Of a DNA stretch of 64,000 nucleotides, positions 1 through 11,967 are shown piece after piece. This DNA is from Pictodentalium vernedei (taxonomy: Eukaryota; Mollusca; Scaphopoda; Dentaliida; Dentaliidae), in contig CM062289.1 in the NCBI GenBank assembly GCA_031216915.1, forward strand, positions 254,195,113 through 254,259,112. The letters are read 5' to 3'. The position numbers and the translations under genes are program-made. Numbering within the stretch: the stretch's first letter is position 1; each line of letters opens with the position of its first letter. A model generated the notes under the pieces. It saw only the letters and a list, made by a program, of their open reading frames with translations, ran no database searches and was not told the origin of the DNA.

Positions 1-1662
1 TCTGAAATTAAATTGGGAAGAACTGTTTTTACTCGGTTTGCAATTGCTGCTGATCCTATTTTTGTGTCTACATTAATTAGGGATATGGGGCGCCAGTTTT
101 TTATGTATTGCTTTGATTTGTTTTGTTTGGTATACAAGTAATAATTCCAAGTCTCTGAGTAATTGAAAGTTGTTCCAGTTCGTAGCCATAATTCAGCGAA
201 TTAATTAGAAAAGTGCCTATATCTTTCCAGAAAAATTTATAGAACTCGGCAGTGAAGCCGTCAGAACCGGGGTTTTTATTGTTTTGCATTGTTTTAAGGG
301 CATTTAAACTTTCCGAAGGAGTTAAGGGCCCTTCAAGGGATTCTTTTTCGTCATCGCTTAAAAAGTTAAGAAAGGGGTTACTTTTGTCAAAAAATATATA
401 TGTATCAAGAGGTCGATTTTTTGGTAATTTTGATGAGTATAAATTTGCATAAAAGGATTTTTGCTCGGTCAGAACGTCATGTATATCAGTAACTTCCGAT
501 CCATCATCCTTTATTAACTTTGGGATAGTTTTTTCCGTATAATGTCTTTTCTCTAAGTTGCGGAAGTACTTGGTTGGTTTTTCCCCCTCTATTTTCCATT
601 TTGATTTTGTTCTCATTATTATTCCCTGGATTTTTTTATCCCTGATGGTTTCAAGTTCATTCTCAAGTGAGCTCATTTCTTCTGACACTGACTCATCCCC
701 CCTATCCAGTTTAGAATTCAGAATGTTTAGCTGATCTTCTATTTCTTGTTGCCTTTTGTCGGTTTTGCATTTTACATTAGAGGCGTATGCTATACTTTTC
801 CCTCTTATCATAAGTTTTAATGTTTCCCAAAGAAGCTGATTATTAATAGTGTAACTTTCTGTGTTATCATTTGTATATTGGTCTATTGTTTCCGCTATGA
901 CTTGTTTAATAGTAGTAACATAGTCCGGATCACTGAGAAGGCTATTATTAAACTTCCAAATACCCTTTCCCCGAAGCTGGTTATCAAAAGATAGTTTTAT
1001 GCTTACTGGATTATGGTCGGAGCGATATCTAGTATGGATCTCAGCATTAGTAAGAAAGGGTTGTAAGTCTGATGATAATAAAAAGTAGTCTAACCTTGCC
1101 ATTTTGTTTCGAGGCCCTCTCCAAGTATAACGCCTCTCCTCTGTATTTTCGAGATGCCAAACATCAAATAAGTCATACGTTTCCATTGAGACCAATAATT
1201 TTTTATTTGCCTTTTGATTGTTTTTTTGCTTATATTTAATAGTATCTTTTTCATAATCTTGTGGAACATTCCAATCCCCTCCTATTATTTTTGAATCATT
1301 ACCCATGCTTTCTATTTTGGAGAATAAGTCATCGTAGAATTGTGGCCTATCATCATTGAGACCATAGACCACTGATAGGGTTAATCTTTGGTCCTTTATA
1401 GTAGCGTCCAGAATTATAAAATTTCCATTCTCATCTGAAATACTTTTATGTATGGTGAAACCAAAAGTATAGCTACGCCTCTGCTTGAACTTGAGTAAGA
1501 ACAAAAAACAGCCTCATAACCCCATTCGCTCCTCCAACAATTTTCCGCTTTCTTGGTCGAATGCGTGTCTACCAGGAAAGTTATATCAAATTTATCCCTG
1601 CATCAAGAAAAAATGTCTCGTCGTTTATAAGAGTCCGAAGATAGGCCACGACAGTTCATGCT
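1..1662 (-). mobile_element. L1/Tx1-like LINE, broken, cut by window edge
   Basis: Remains of a non-LTR retrotransposon read right to left. Its ORF2 would encode an apurinic-type endonuclease (EN) that nicks target DNA, followed by reverse transcriptase (RT). A start-like Met followed by NCRGL lies at 1659, then DITFLVDTH near 1570-1600, GGDWNVPQ near 1270-1290 and SDHNPVSIKL near 990-1020. RT motif RPISL lies near 85 and AIANRVKTVLP at about 13-45. These pieces fall in different frames, with shifts near 1610, 1460 and 125, so the copy is dead. RT continues beyond base 1. No ORF1 is seen upstream of EN, so the copy may be 5' truncated near 1662. Confidence 0.88.
101..1504 (-). pseudogene. LINE ORF2 fragment: endonuclease to RT N-terminus
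   Basis: Longest open stretch of the LINE, 467 codons. Roughly residues 1-175 are the EN domain (GGDWNVPQ, RLDYFLLS, RSDHNPVSI, the last being the conserved C-terminal SDH motif of L1-type endonucleases). Residues 180-330 are the linker. A segment with WKIEGEKPTKYF and KNPGSDGFTAEFYKFFW, characteristic of the N-terminal part of L1/Tx1 RTs, follows. The protein ends at ITCIPNK, where a one-base shift throws the reading into the neighbouring frame, which continues with KNWRPISLINVD. The apparent N-terminus is also a frameshift artefact, because EN residues upstream lie in other frames. A full ORF2 is usually about 1,200 residues. Domain assignment is secure; clade is by motif resemblance only. 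Confidence 0.85.
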
Positions 1663-2440
1663 TCCTATTATTATGCTAGCCATTCAAGTAAGTTATGGAG
1701 AAGTTAAGAATATATGTGCAGCTACAATGTTGTGAATCAGTCATGTTTCTATTTCTAAGCTTACTTATTTGTACAGAGCAGTTCGTGGAAAGACCTAAAA
1801 ATCTGAAAAAAGTATTAACAGATTTTTGAAAAACAAATAACATTAACAATGGAATTAACAGAAACATTTTCGGGTGACCCTGTAGCATCCAAGATAAATG
1901 AGATGCTCATCTTTTAAAGTCGATTTCTCATGATCCATACTGAGACTTTTGTGGACGTTTTGTGTAAGGGGGAGGGAGGGAGCTGCATGCGAAATCTATC
2001 ATGTAAATGGAACTTTCTATACACAAAATTTCCAAATAAAATTGCAATGGGGCGGTTATATCACATGCACGCTTATATGGCAGCAGGTATGGTCGGCTAT
2101 CGAGGTGGGTTAAAATTAAAACAAAACAAAAAGGTTATGTACATCATACGGGTGTGGTACATTGATACCGTAATTACAAGAACACCTAACATCGGAGTGA
2201 GGGTCAGGAGTGGAAGGTGGAGTGGGATGGGGAGGAGGGATATGCTATGATGTTACCTACCTGAGAATCGATATTTTTCTAAAAGGTTATACATCAACAA
2301 AACTAGTGAAAATTGTCCCCGCCCAGTCAGCACTGTGGGCAATTTCTGCGGTAGGTTGGGGCAGTAGAGAAAACGAGGAATCGATGAGGCATCCCATAAC
2401 TCCTTCAGCTCAGCTTGGTATTATAATCAAACGTATCAAA
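1663..2440. other. Unassigned sequence
   Basis: No recognisable gene or repeat. Open frames near 1930-2575 have no recognisable domain. The sequence around 2200-2240 is purine/G-rich. Confidence 0.5.
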
Positions 2441-2545
2441 ATTCTTGTCATATTTCATAATCCTTTCATAAACATTGAACAGTATCCTTTTCATCAAACA
2501 CAACACGCATTCAAGTTAAACTACAGTGTCATTGACACTTTCATT
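2441..2545 (+). mobile_element. Gamma-element 3' tail fragment
   Basis: About 105 bp matching the tails at 5089-5189 and 48230-48333. It contains ATTCTTGTCATATTTCATAA, AAACATTGAACAGTATCC and the terminal hairpin AGTGTCATTGACACT followed by TTCATT. It has neither head nor core repeats, so it is a truncated copy. Confidence 0.75.
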
Positions 2546-2610
2546 ATTATTTCGCCTGTAGTGGTGGAGGTATGAAGTCCATTACCAAGCAGCCTGATCT
2601 GGATCTCTCA

Positions 2611-2649
2611 GTCTCATGGTATTATTTATTTATTTATTGGTCTCATGGT
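2611..2649 (-). repeat. SINE tail only, flanked by 10-bp duplication
   Basis: A 19-bp (ATTT)n tract lies between two exact copies of GTCTCATGGT (2611-2620 and 2640-2649). It looks like the tail of the SINE family found elsewhere here in minus orientation, with everything upstream lost at integration. Confidence 0.55.
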
Positions 2650-4619
2650 AAACCGGTCGCTTTGTGTGCTAGAGGTTGACAGTTCGAGCCTCAGCTCCCA
2701 CACATCTATCACGATCTGTTACATTGGTGCTGTGACCAGCCCTCAGCAGTTGGTGGCATTGTTTGTGCTGTGGTGAAGCATGGTGGATGCTTCAACTGCT
2801 TTGAGGTGGAATCTGGGTGTGATTCACCAATGCATCACAAGAGAGCTGAGTGGTGTAGTGGTTAGGGCTCTATTTAATCTGAAAATTTTGAGTAGCAGTT
2901 TGCTATTCCCATGGAGCCCTGGCAGTGGTCGAGGTATAAAGGCCCTTTCTCACACAGCCTGGTTGGTTCAGATCCCTTAGTCTTGTGGTATACATGTATA
3001 TTGATGCGGTGCAATACTTTCCGATACACAGGTAGGCGGTCCAGTTTTTTCCAAGAGGACCAGTCCAGGGCAGTCCAGTGTCCATTAAGTGCTTCCACTA
3101 GCTGGTATATATGGTATTAATTTGATGTAAATATAACTAGCTACCACTGTATTCCCCAGCCTGCAAACACACAACATCAATACAACGTTATATAATTGGC
3201 GTTGTGACAATGTTATTTAACGTATTGACATTGTATATTTGCAGGGTATATGTCCTGGTGGGATACTGTATATTAAGGTTGACGTTAAATGTTTTCTATG
3301 GGAAAACATTTCCTGTAGTGATTTTTACCAGCAACACATTTTGACTACGATAAGTACATCTGTATTGACTTCACCTTTAGCCTATAAGAAATGGGGCAAT
3401 CATGAAGTGTATGCTAATACCTCATACAGAGCTGGTGTATTGTAGACAGTTCAGTGGATCTGAACCACTCAAATTAGGCAATAGGTATATATACAACTGG
3501 TCACTGGTCTCGTCAAAGTATATGCTGACTTATGTAACAGATCTTCGTCAAGAGACACACTCAGCACACAGTATAAAGATGTGTGCTAAGTCGTTAACTG
3601 GCACTGCCATTTATAAATTTTGTAGTGGTGTTTTTCAGTTCATAAAGTTTTGAGACCATAGACTATAAAACTTAATCTGAGTGGTTAATGTCAGTATTTT
3701 GTGTGCCTGTGATAATGACCAACTCACAAAAATGAATTGTATGCATGTTTAGATGAAAGGATCCTTATACTGGAGCTTGGAAAGAAATGCCAAGAACGAT
3801 AACTTCAACTTCAGAGTACCCCTATGAAGCAGAACCTGCTATACAAATACATCAGGAAGCTGATCACTAAAGGTGGGCAGTCAGGCCATTGCAACACTAA
3901 ATTTACCAACCTGACTACAGAGCCCTGTTTGTAATACTTTTCACCTCACTGTCGATGAGATTTCATCTATTCTGAATGACCCAGCTCCAGATTGAGGTTC
4001 CCAAAATAGTAAATGTTTTGCCTGCTACGTGGGTACAGAGGTGCCTGACTGCTCGTCTATCTGATTACCTGTTTAATGTCTCTAAATTAACCTATTAGGG
4101 ACCTCATTATACAGACATCCTGTTAATTATATTCAGCTTCACCTGGCATTTTCTTAAATGAAACAAAAACAATCTTAGTCGAGCTGAACTGAATGTTATT
4201 AGTGTGAGTGTCAGCAGTCAGTATAGTGACCCCTTTTATCACGCAAAGACACAGACATAGACAAGCATAATCAGCAGATGCCATAGTTTGCGCCCATGGA
4301 TTGTGCCCCTTGTGACCTTGTCTGATGATTTAATGTGCCGCTATTCCCAGATAGCATGAGAGAAACCTATTCAATAACTGATTGTGTGCTGGTCTCGTTT
4401 AAGTTGCAAGTCAAAGAAAAATATAACAAGTGTTTTATCCCGAACTAGCGATAAAGCAGAAATTAAAATATCCACTGGGTGGTCCAGAATTGCCCCCTAG
4501 ACCACCATGGGGTGATCCGATATGTCAGTGTACCAATACAGAAGGGGTGGTCCAGTACGAACGATGGTCCAGCCCTGGATTGCTACCGTACTGTTTTTTT
4601 TTGTAGTTCAGTCCACATC
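2650..4619. other. Unassigned sequence
   Basis: No protein-coding feature recognised. Bases 2650-3120 have a dispersed-repeat look, with degenerate tRNA-promoter-like segments (GACAGTTCGAGCCTC near 2680, GGTGTAGTGGTTAGGGCTCT near 2850), but no cloverleaf can be drawn. A small hairpin TTTTCTATGGGAAAA lies near 3293. Nothing is recognised in 3310-4619. Confidence 0.4.
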
Positions 4620-5189
4620 ACTGGTGATCAGTCAACTGTGACAGCTACAGGGACCCAAAGCCCAAAAACCTTTAGCACAGTCTACAGGTCGTATTTATAA
4701 AGGGATTTCATTGTAACTTGGAAGGATGACTCCAGATAATGTCTATATGAGAATGTCCCCATTTGGTCGCAATCTGTTAACCGTGATGGCTGCTCAAGCC
4801 CGAAATCTGGAAACCTTTAGCACAGTCTACAGGTCGTATTTATTTGTAGCTTGGTAGAGTGACTCAATATAATGATGTCTGGATGAGAACTTCCCCTTTC
4901 AATCGTGATCAGTCGACGGTGACGGCGACGGGGGCCCAAGCCCAAAAACCTTTAGCACAGTCTACAGGTCGTATTTATGACAAGATTTCATTGTAACTTG
5001 GTACCATGACTCGTTTTGGAATAATTTCACTGTAACTTGGTAACTTTGGTTGACATACAACATTAACTGTTAGGGCCACATTAACCCACCCGTCATTTCT
5101 TTAGTACTTTCATAAACATTGAACATTATCCTTTTCATCAAACACAACACACAGTCAAGTTCAGCTACAGTGTCACCGACACTTTCATT
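4620..5189 (+). mobile_element. 5'-truncated gamma-type minisatellite element
   Basis: Three copies of the unit containing CCTTTAGCACAGTCTACAGG (near 4668, 4809 and 4948), the same unit that is amplified about 14-fold at 45.9-48.0 kb. They are followed by the gamma tail: TTCATAAACATTGAACATTA, GTTCAGCTACAGTGTC and the terminal TTTCATT. The TAGCTYAACTT head is absent. Confidence 0.75.
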
Positions 5190-5873
5190 AAATACATTTT
5201 TCAGTAAAGTGCCTTAGATAGATGCATTATAATAATTTTGGTTTATTTGTATTCTGGATTTTGCAATTTTGGGTATTGCTGTAGTTTGTTTGCAAGAATT
5301 CCAGTTTAAGAGACAAATGTCTTGTTGAAAACTATATTTAATGAAATATTTTCAGCAAATATATTCAAAATGCTACTCTAATCTCATCACATGAGTTTAA
5401 TTTAATTGCAATTACTTTCTTCACTTTAAATACACATGTAGACTTTTCCTTTTTTAGACAGATTTGGGGTAACATGGTCCTTAATTATATGTCCGTATTT
5501 AGAGATCATTCAGTCCAATATAAATGATTAAATTTGTGTCAGAATATCACGAGTAAGAAATTGGTGCTTGGTAATTAGCATATCAAATAACTTGAGCTTG
5601 TTGGCCATAAAATTTGAGAGGAACGATTTTATCGTTCCTCTGGTGGTTATCCAAATAAGAAAACAGATAACCAAAAAGTTGTTCGTCTGGAACTACTAAC
5701 GGTTCATCAAAAAGTTGTGTGTTATCAACTTATTTAATAGCACTGTTTTAAAATCTTCCTGTGGGAAGACCCCTCTCTTCAATGCTCAAACTCCCTAAGA
5801 CAGCTGATGCCCCTGTGCTTGCCACAGATGCTTTCGAAATCTGTGAACTCTCATACAGTAGGGCCAACGTTAA
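5190..5873. other. Unassigned AT-rich sequence with one hairpin
   Basis: No gene recognised. A perfect hairpin with 10-bp arms lies at 5618-5640 (GAGGAACGAT, loop TTT, ATCGTTCCTC). Confidence 0.5.
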
Positions 5874-6446
5874 TGGGTCAAAATCCACGGGTTGTCATTT
5901 TGTCCACACATATAATTCAGAGATGATACGCTGTGGCACCTAGCAAAATCTTCACCAATGAAGCACTGGGATCAGCCCGGTACTTCATTGGAAATTTCGC
6001 TAGGTGTCATAGTGGATCATCTCTGAATTATATGCATGGAAAAATGCCCACCCAGGAGTGTGGCGGCTCAGTGGTAGACTGTTGGACTTCTTCTTTGCTA
6101 TAGGTCGCGAGTTAGTTCCCCATCTGGGGGTGATCTGCATTGTGTCCATGGGTAAGGCACTTTATCCGGTTGCCTACATGGGGACACAATGAAGCCGTGT
6201 ACTAAGGCATACTGCAAGTCGATGGTGCACATGTCTTCATCTGCTGTAACCCTGCTTGAGCGGAGCTTGAACAGAGTTAGAATATTGAAGAGGTGACAGC
6301 TGCTCGTGGATGCTTGGTGGTTCCAGGTACTCTGGCTTCCTCCCCCCGTAAAACAGTCACAGTCTCGATTAGCCTTTGTGCAAAAGTATGTGACCTTAAT
6401 AACTAATAAATGAGTAAATAAATGCCCACCCATAGATTTTGACCCA
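5874..6446. mobile_element. Fold-back (palindromic) MITE split by a SINE
   Basis: Outer inverted repeats are TGGGTCAAAATC at 5874-5885 and its complement GATTTTGACCCA ending at 6446. Inside is a long palindrome, about 5908-6036. Its left arm has ATAATTCAGAGATGAT, CACCTAGC and CCAATGAAG; its right arm has the complements. The SINE at 6055-6419 inserted into the right arm. Superfamily not assigned because no clear target duplication was found. Confidence 0.7.
6055..6419 (+). mobile_element. tRNA-derived SINE
   Basis: Head GTGGCGGCTCAGTGGTAGAC is a box-A-like tRNA promoter; box B is degenerate (GTCGCGAGTTAGTTCCCC). The body shares with the copy at 30577 the segments GGTTGCCTACATG, TCGATGGTGCACATGTCTTC and TATGTGACCTTAA, and it ends in an AATAAATGAGTAAAT tail. 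Exact 13-bp target duplications AAATGCCCACCCA flank it at 6042-6054 and 6420-6432, showing LINE-mediated insertion into the fold-back MITE. Confidence 0.88.
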
Positions 6447-7277
6447 TCCACGATGGCTGTACTGTAATTGGTCCGCTTTATTATATCCAGATGAACAGTA
6501 AATACATTATCTCAAAATTTGAGATTTTATTCTCTGGCTTGGTGTACAGTAGGTAGAAGGCAGAGCTCAGTGTGAAAGCACTTACACGTGTAATTGGGTG
6601 TCACTTGTGTAAAGAAAAACTCCCATCAGCTTTTACCCAGGTTTTGGACTGACAGACTGTTTACCTGCCTCATAATAGTGTTGAAATGATTAAGGAATTT
6701 CATAGTTGACTTGTCAGTGGCCATTAGTCAATTACTAATCAACACCCATCACCACAACACTATTATTGGGGCAGACAGCTCTTATGATTAGGGGCAGACA
6801 ACTCTTATCATTATACCCAACTCGATGATAAAATGCAGGTGACTTTCCACTTCTAACTTTGTGGATTATAACTCATTTTTAGGCAGAAATATTCTGTGCA
6901 ATTTGCCAGAATCAATTGCTAAATTTCTTTTCACATATTTTAAACATACATGTACATCAATAATCAAATTATCAAACAGCTATTCAAAACAAATAGCTCA
7001 TTCTGAAAAATGAAATAAATATATAAATTGAACAAAAAAGTAAAAATTTGAACATTTTGAATGCTAAGTCCCAACAATGCTTCCAGAGGTCCTATAATTT
7101 TCAATTATATTAATAAATAGTGAGGGAATAATGCCCTCCTTAGGTTTTTTAATCTCTGGGACAGAGACACTGTGTAATTACATGAACAATGGGGGATGTG
7201 AGTCCTGTAATACAAGAGGATGAAGAATGGCAACCACCCCTCCCCTCCCATTCTTCATCATGTACATTACTTCAAGT
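6447..7277. other. Unassigned AT-rich sequence
   Basis: No gene or named repeat recognised. Confidence 0.5.
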
Positions 7278-7531
7278 TTAACCTTTTACCCAACATAACG
7301 GCCAAAACCGGCCAGCGCTATTCTAAAAAATCAATTAATTTTCATTATTTTTTTCATTTTTTTGTCTCAAAAACATAGGTTATGACCCCTCATTGGAACG
7401 GGCTCGTCGATCACGTTCCAATGAGAGGTCATACATAACCTATGTTTTTGAGACAAAAAATGAAAAAAATTAGTTATTCAAGAAATGTTTTTGCAAGTGT
7501 CGTCTGCTTTTCATGTTAGGTAAAGGGTTAA
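7278..7531. mobile_element. piggyBac-like MITE with long central palindrome
   Basis: Bounded by TTAA on both sides (7278-7281, 7528-7531). Termini are CCTTTTACCCAACAT and ATGTTAGGTAAAGGG. TTAA duplications with CCC-type ends are the hallmark of the piggyBac superfamily. The centre (about 7364-7457) is a near-perfect hairpin with arms GTCTCAAAAACATAGGTTAT and its complement. No ORF, so non-autonomous. Related copies lie at 16959-17187, 30415-31043, 43376-43605 and 55039-62196. Confidence 0.85.
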
Positions 7532-7599
7532 TTCATCTCAATGATATGAGGATGACTTATAGTCTACTTATGTTCTAGGGTGAACGTCTGACAATGAGT

Positions 7600-7958
7600 T
7601 TTTATTTATTTATTTATTGGAGTTTAATGGAACGTTTGACAATCTGATTCACCTCGTGTTGAACAGTTTTACGGGTGGAGGAAGCCAGAGTATCCAGAGA
7701 GAATCACTGAGCAATGGCGAGCAACTGTCAGACTCACCAACATACTAACTCCACACATGCAGGGTTAGCATTGGTTGAAGACAGGTGCACCATCAACATG
7801 CAGTACACCTTAGTGCACAATGCCACCATGCCCCTCACAAGGGCCGTCGGGACTAAGTGCCATGCCCAAGAACACAATGCAGTTACCCCTGCGGGGGATC
7901 AACTGTGGACCTCTAGGTTTAAAGTTCATTGCTGTAACCAGTGAGCCACCACGCTCTC
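7600..7958 (-). mobile_element. tRNA-derived SINE
   Basis: The reverse complement starts with a tRNA-like head (GAGCGTGGTGGCTCACTGG) and ends in a (AAAT)n tail at the left. Exact 13-bp target duplications TCTGACAATGAGT lie at 7587-7599 and 7959-7971. The body shares the CTTGGGCATGGCACTTA-type segment of the family. Confidence 0.88.
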
Positions 7959-8096
7959 TCTGACAATGAGTAGCAAGATGACATATTGTTAGTGGCTGGA
8001 AGGTGAAGGGTAGTGTCGTACTTATTCCTGTTAAGGTCTGAGGACTTAAATGGACAGTGGTTAGGTACAGGTATTTTGTCTGGAAACAATATTCAC

Positions 8097-8456
8097 TAGG
8101 GCTGCTATGTTTTCTCACGATACGAACGATTTGTATCACGATACTATCCCCATGATATGATATATATCACTATACACTACTAGTTTCACCACCACAATCA
8201 CCAAAACTTCACAAAAAGTGACTTGCTTCTTGTCACTGTGTGGTTGGTACTTTCTATTACTTATTCTTGCTAGTCCAGTAGAAATGTGATGACTCCATAA
8301 GCAATTCTGAAGTTATGGACCACTGGGTACATTAACAAAATTTTCATGAAATATCTGGTTCGTGTGTATCATGATACAGTGCAAGCTTATCATGATATGT
8401 ACCGTCAGAGAATGAATCGCGATACATTTGTTTTACGATTAATCGTTGCAGCCCTA
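8097..8456. mobile_element. hAT-like MITE, 360 bp
   Basis: Terminal inverted repeats TAGGGCTGC and GCAGCCCTA are flanked by an exact 8-bp target duplication ATATTCAC (8089-8096 and 8457-8464), the size made by hAT transposases. The interior is rich in CGATAC/TATCATGATA motifs. No ORF. Confidence 0.85.
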
Positions 8457-8524
8457 ATATTCACATGGAGGATGGGCAATGCCTCAATTTATGCCGGGTG
8501 GCAGGGTTAGCATTTTTAGCTTTT

Positions 8525-11500
8525 TAGCTCACCTGAGCGAAGCTCAGCGGGAGCTTTACTGATCGTGATCCGTCCGTCGTCCGTCTGGCGTTAACTTTAC
8601 ATTATCGACTTCTCCTAAATCACTAGCCCAATTTTATTCAAATGTTGGCTAAATATTTATTACCTAATGCCAATTCAGATTTGTTCAAATGAAGTTGCCC
8701 CTCCTCCTGGGTGGGGGCCATGCCCCCAAGGGGCACCAAACTCTTTGAAAATCTTCTTCTCAAGAACCAGCAGTAGCAGACACTTGATATATGGTATGCA
8801 GCTTCCTTTTGAGGTGTAGACTCAGATTTATTCCAGAGAAGTTTGAGGGATAATATTTGGTGTTGTTATGGGAGGGGCAAAAATTTTGGCTCCGCCCTAA
8901 ATTTCTATTTTCTGAACCGAGAGGCCGATTTGAACCAAATTTAATGTGAGGACTTATTGGGTCATAAGTACTTGATTTATGCAAAAAAAAATTTCCCCGC
9001 AGCCCCGTGGGAACCTTAGGAGCTGAAAATAGAAAAAATTTAAAACGCCTATATCTGCAAAACTGCACGGCACTGAGAATTTTTATTTGGTGTGAAGCTT
9101 CCTTAGGACCAACAGAAAGGATTGGTAAAAAAAAATTGCCATCGGTTTTATCATAGGTTACAGTTTCGGGACTTTGAAAAAGTGCTGAGTCGGCACTTTT
9201 TAACACTGTAGGCAATGGGAAAAACATTTAAGTATCTTCTTTTTTAGATTCACCAGTCAGAATCCTTTCATATTTGGTATACAACATCAATAGGGTGGTC
9301 AGATTTAAGTTTGTTCAAATCAAGCCCCTGGGTTAATATTTGGGCTCCCTATGGGAGCCCGAATTTCAACTTAGTGCAATATGAGGTCTATTATTTAAAA
9401 ATCTTCTTCTTCAGATCCGCCAGGCAGAATTATTTCATATTTGGTATACAACATCAATAGGGGGATCAGATTCAAGTTTGTTCCAATCAAGGCCCTGGGT
9501 TCATATTTGGTCTCCCTATGGGAGCCAGAATATTAACATAGTTCAATATGAGGATTATTCTTTAAAAATCTTCTTCTTCAAATTCAACAGGCAGAATTCT
9601 TTCATATTTGGTATACAACATCTCTCGGGGGGTCAGATTCAAGTTTGTTCAAATTGAGTCCTTGGGTTTATATTTGGGCTCCCTATGGGAGCCCGAATTT
9701 TAACTTAGTGCAATATGAGGTCTATTATTTAAAAATCTTCTTCAGATCCACCAGGCAGAATTCTTCCATATTTGGTATGCAACATCAATAGGGAGGTCAG
9801 ATTCAAGTTTGTTCCAATCGAGCCCCTGGGTTCATATTTGGGCTCCCTATGTGAGCCCGAATTTTAACATAGTGCAATATGAGGATTATTCTTTAAAAAT
9901 TTTCTTCTTCAGATCCACCGGGCAGAATTCTTTCATATTTGGTATACAACATCTCTAGGGAGGTCAGATTCAAGTTTGTTCAAATCGAGTCCTTGTTTAA
10001 TATTTGGGCTCCCTATGGGAGCCCGAATTTTAACTTAGTGCAATATGTGGAATTTTCTTTAAAAATCTTCTTTTCCAGATCCACCTGTCAGAATCTTTTC
10101 GTATTTGGTATATAATATCTCTAGGGGGATCAGATTCTTGTTTGTTCACATCAGTCCCTGGGTTAATATTTGGGCTCCCTATCTGAGCCCGAATTTTAAC
10201 TTAGTGCAATATGTAGAATTTTCTTTAAAAATCTTCTTTTCCAGATCCACCAGTCAGAATCTTTTCGTATTTGGTATATAATATCTCTAGGGGGATCAGA
10301 TTCAAGTTTGTTCAAATCGAGTCCCTAGGTTAATATTTGGCCTCCCTATGGGAGCCCGAATTTTAACTTAGTGCAATATGGGGATTATTCTTTAAAAATC
10401 TTCTTCTTCGGATCAACCAGGCAGAATTCTTTCATATTTGGTATAAACAACATCTCTAGGGAGGGTCAGATTAAAGTTTGTTGAAATCGAGTCCCTGGGT
10501 TCATATTTGGGCTCCCTATGGGAGCCCAAATTTTAACTTAATGCAATATGAGGATTATTCTTCAAAAATCTTCTTCTTCAGACCCACTAGGCAGAGTCCT
10601 TTCATATATGGTATACAACATCTCTAGAGAGGTCAGATTTAAGTTTGTTCAATTCGAGTCCCTGGGTTCATATTTGTGCTCCCTGTGGGAGCCCGGATTT
10701 CAACTTAGTGCAATATTAGGTCTATTTTTTAAAAATCTTCTTCTTCAGATCCACCAGTCAGAATTCTTCCATATGTGGTATACAACTTATCTAGGTGTAC
10801 CAGATTCTTGTTTGTTCAAATCGAGTTTCTGGGTTTATATTTGGGCTCCCTGTGGGAGCCTGAATTTTAACTTAGTGCAATATGAGGATTATTCTTTACA
10901 AATCTTCTTCTTCAGATCCCCCAACCAGAATCATTTCATATTCAGTATATAACATCTTTAGGGAGCTCAGATTCAAGTTTGTTGAAATCGAGTCCCTGGG
11001 TTCATATTTAGGCTCCCTATGGGAGCCCAAATTTTAACTTGGTGCAGTATGAGGATTATTCTTTAAAAATCTTCTTCTTGAGATCCACCAGTCAGAATCT
11101 TTTCATATTTTGTATATAACATCTCTCGGGGGGGTCAGATTCAAATTTGTTCAAATCGAATCCCTGGGTCAGTATTTGGGCTCCCTATGGGAGCCTGAAT
11201 TTTAACTTAATCCAATATGTGGAATATGCTTTAAAAATCTTCTTCTTCAGATCCGCCAGTCAGAATCATTTCATATTTGGTTTACAACATCTCTAGGGAG
11301 GTCAGATTCAAGTTTGTTCAAATCGAGTCCCTGGGTTCATAATTGGGCTCCCTGTGGGAGCCTGAATTTCAGCTTAGTGCAATATCAGGTCTATTCCATA
11401 AAAATCTTATTCTTCAGATCCACCAGTCAGAATTCCTCCATATTTGGTATACAACTTATCTAGGGGCACCAGATTCAAGTTTGTTCAAATTGAATTCCTG

Positions 11501-11967
11501 GGTTCATATTTGGGCTTCCTATGGGAGCCCGAATTTTAACTTAGTGCAATTTGAGGACTGTTCTTTAAAAATCTTCTCCTTCAGATTCACCAGTCAGAAT
11601 GATTCAGGTTTGGTATACAACATCTCGGTCAGAATCTTTTCATATTTTGTATATAACATCTCTCGGGGGGGTCAGATTCAAGTTTGTTCAAATCGAGTCC
11701 CTTGTTTCATCAGTTATGGCTTTCAAACTACAGTGGCGTAACAACGCTTGGAAATTTGGAAATGCTTATCTATAGCTGGGAGAATTGGATCTAGTTGGCA
11801 AGACCTATGCTATTATAATGATTATCTGACATGGACACCTGAATTTAATTTCATGATGTCATTCCTCTGTGGTGTTGATGAACCATAACCAGCTGAATGT
11901 GATCCAAAATACTTCTTTGAACCACTTTGTCAGGTGAGCGATTTAAGGCCACGTGGGGCCTCTTGTT
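8525..11967 (+). mobile_element. Alpha-1: Helentron/DINE-like minisatellite element
   Basis: The head TAGCTCACCTGAGCGAAGCT forms a 5' hairpin. The 3' end has the inverted partner GTCAGGTGAGCG at 11929-11940, then a stem-loop (GGCCACGTGGGGCC) and the terminus TCTTGT. No ORF of its own. Paired subterminal inverted repeats, a 3' hairpin and core tandem repeats match the plan of non-autonomous Helentron (HINE/DINE-1-type) elements; that superfamily assignment is inference. The same family recurs at 15164-16705 and 34473-37005. Bases 8690-9225 are the unique left part shared with those copies. Confidence 0.7.
9230..11715 (+). repeat. Tandem array, about 15 units of about 167 bp
   Basis: Each unit contains TTTAAAAATCTTCTTCTTCA, CATATTTGGTATACAACATC, CAGATTCAAGTTTGTTCAAA and GGGCTCCCTATGGGAGCCC (a perfect palindrome). 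Open frames here are by-products of the periodicity, not genes. Confidence 0.9.

Noticed and set aside
10548..11741. Plus-strand frames of 132-134 codons
   Set aside because: Products of the 167-bp array in alpha-1; the repeated peptide merely mirrors the DNA repeat.
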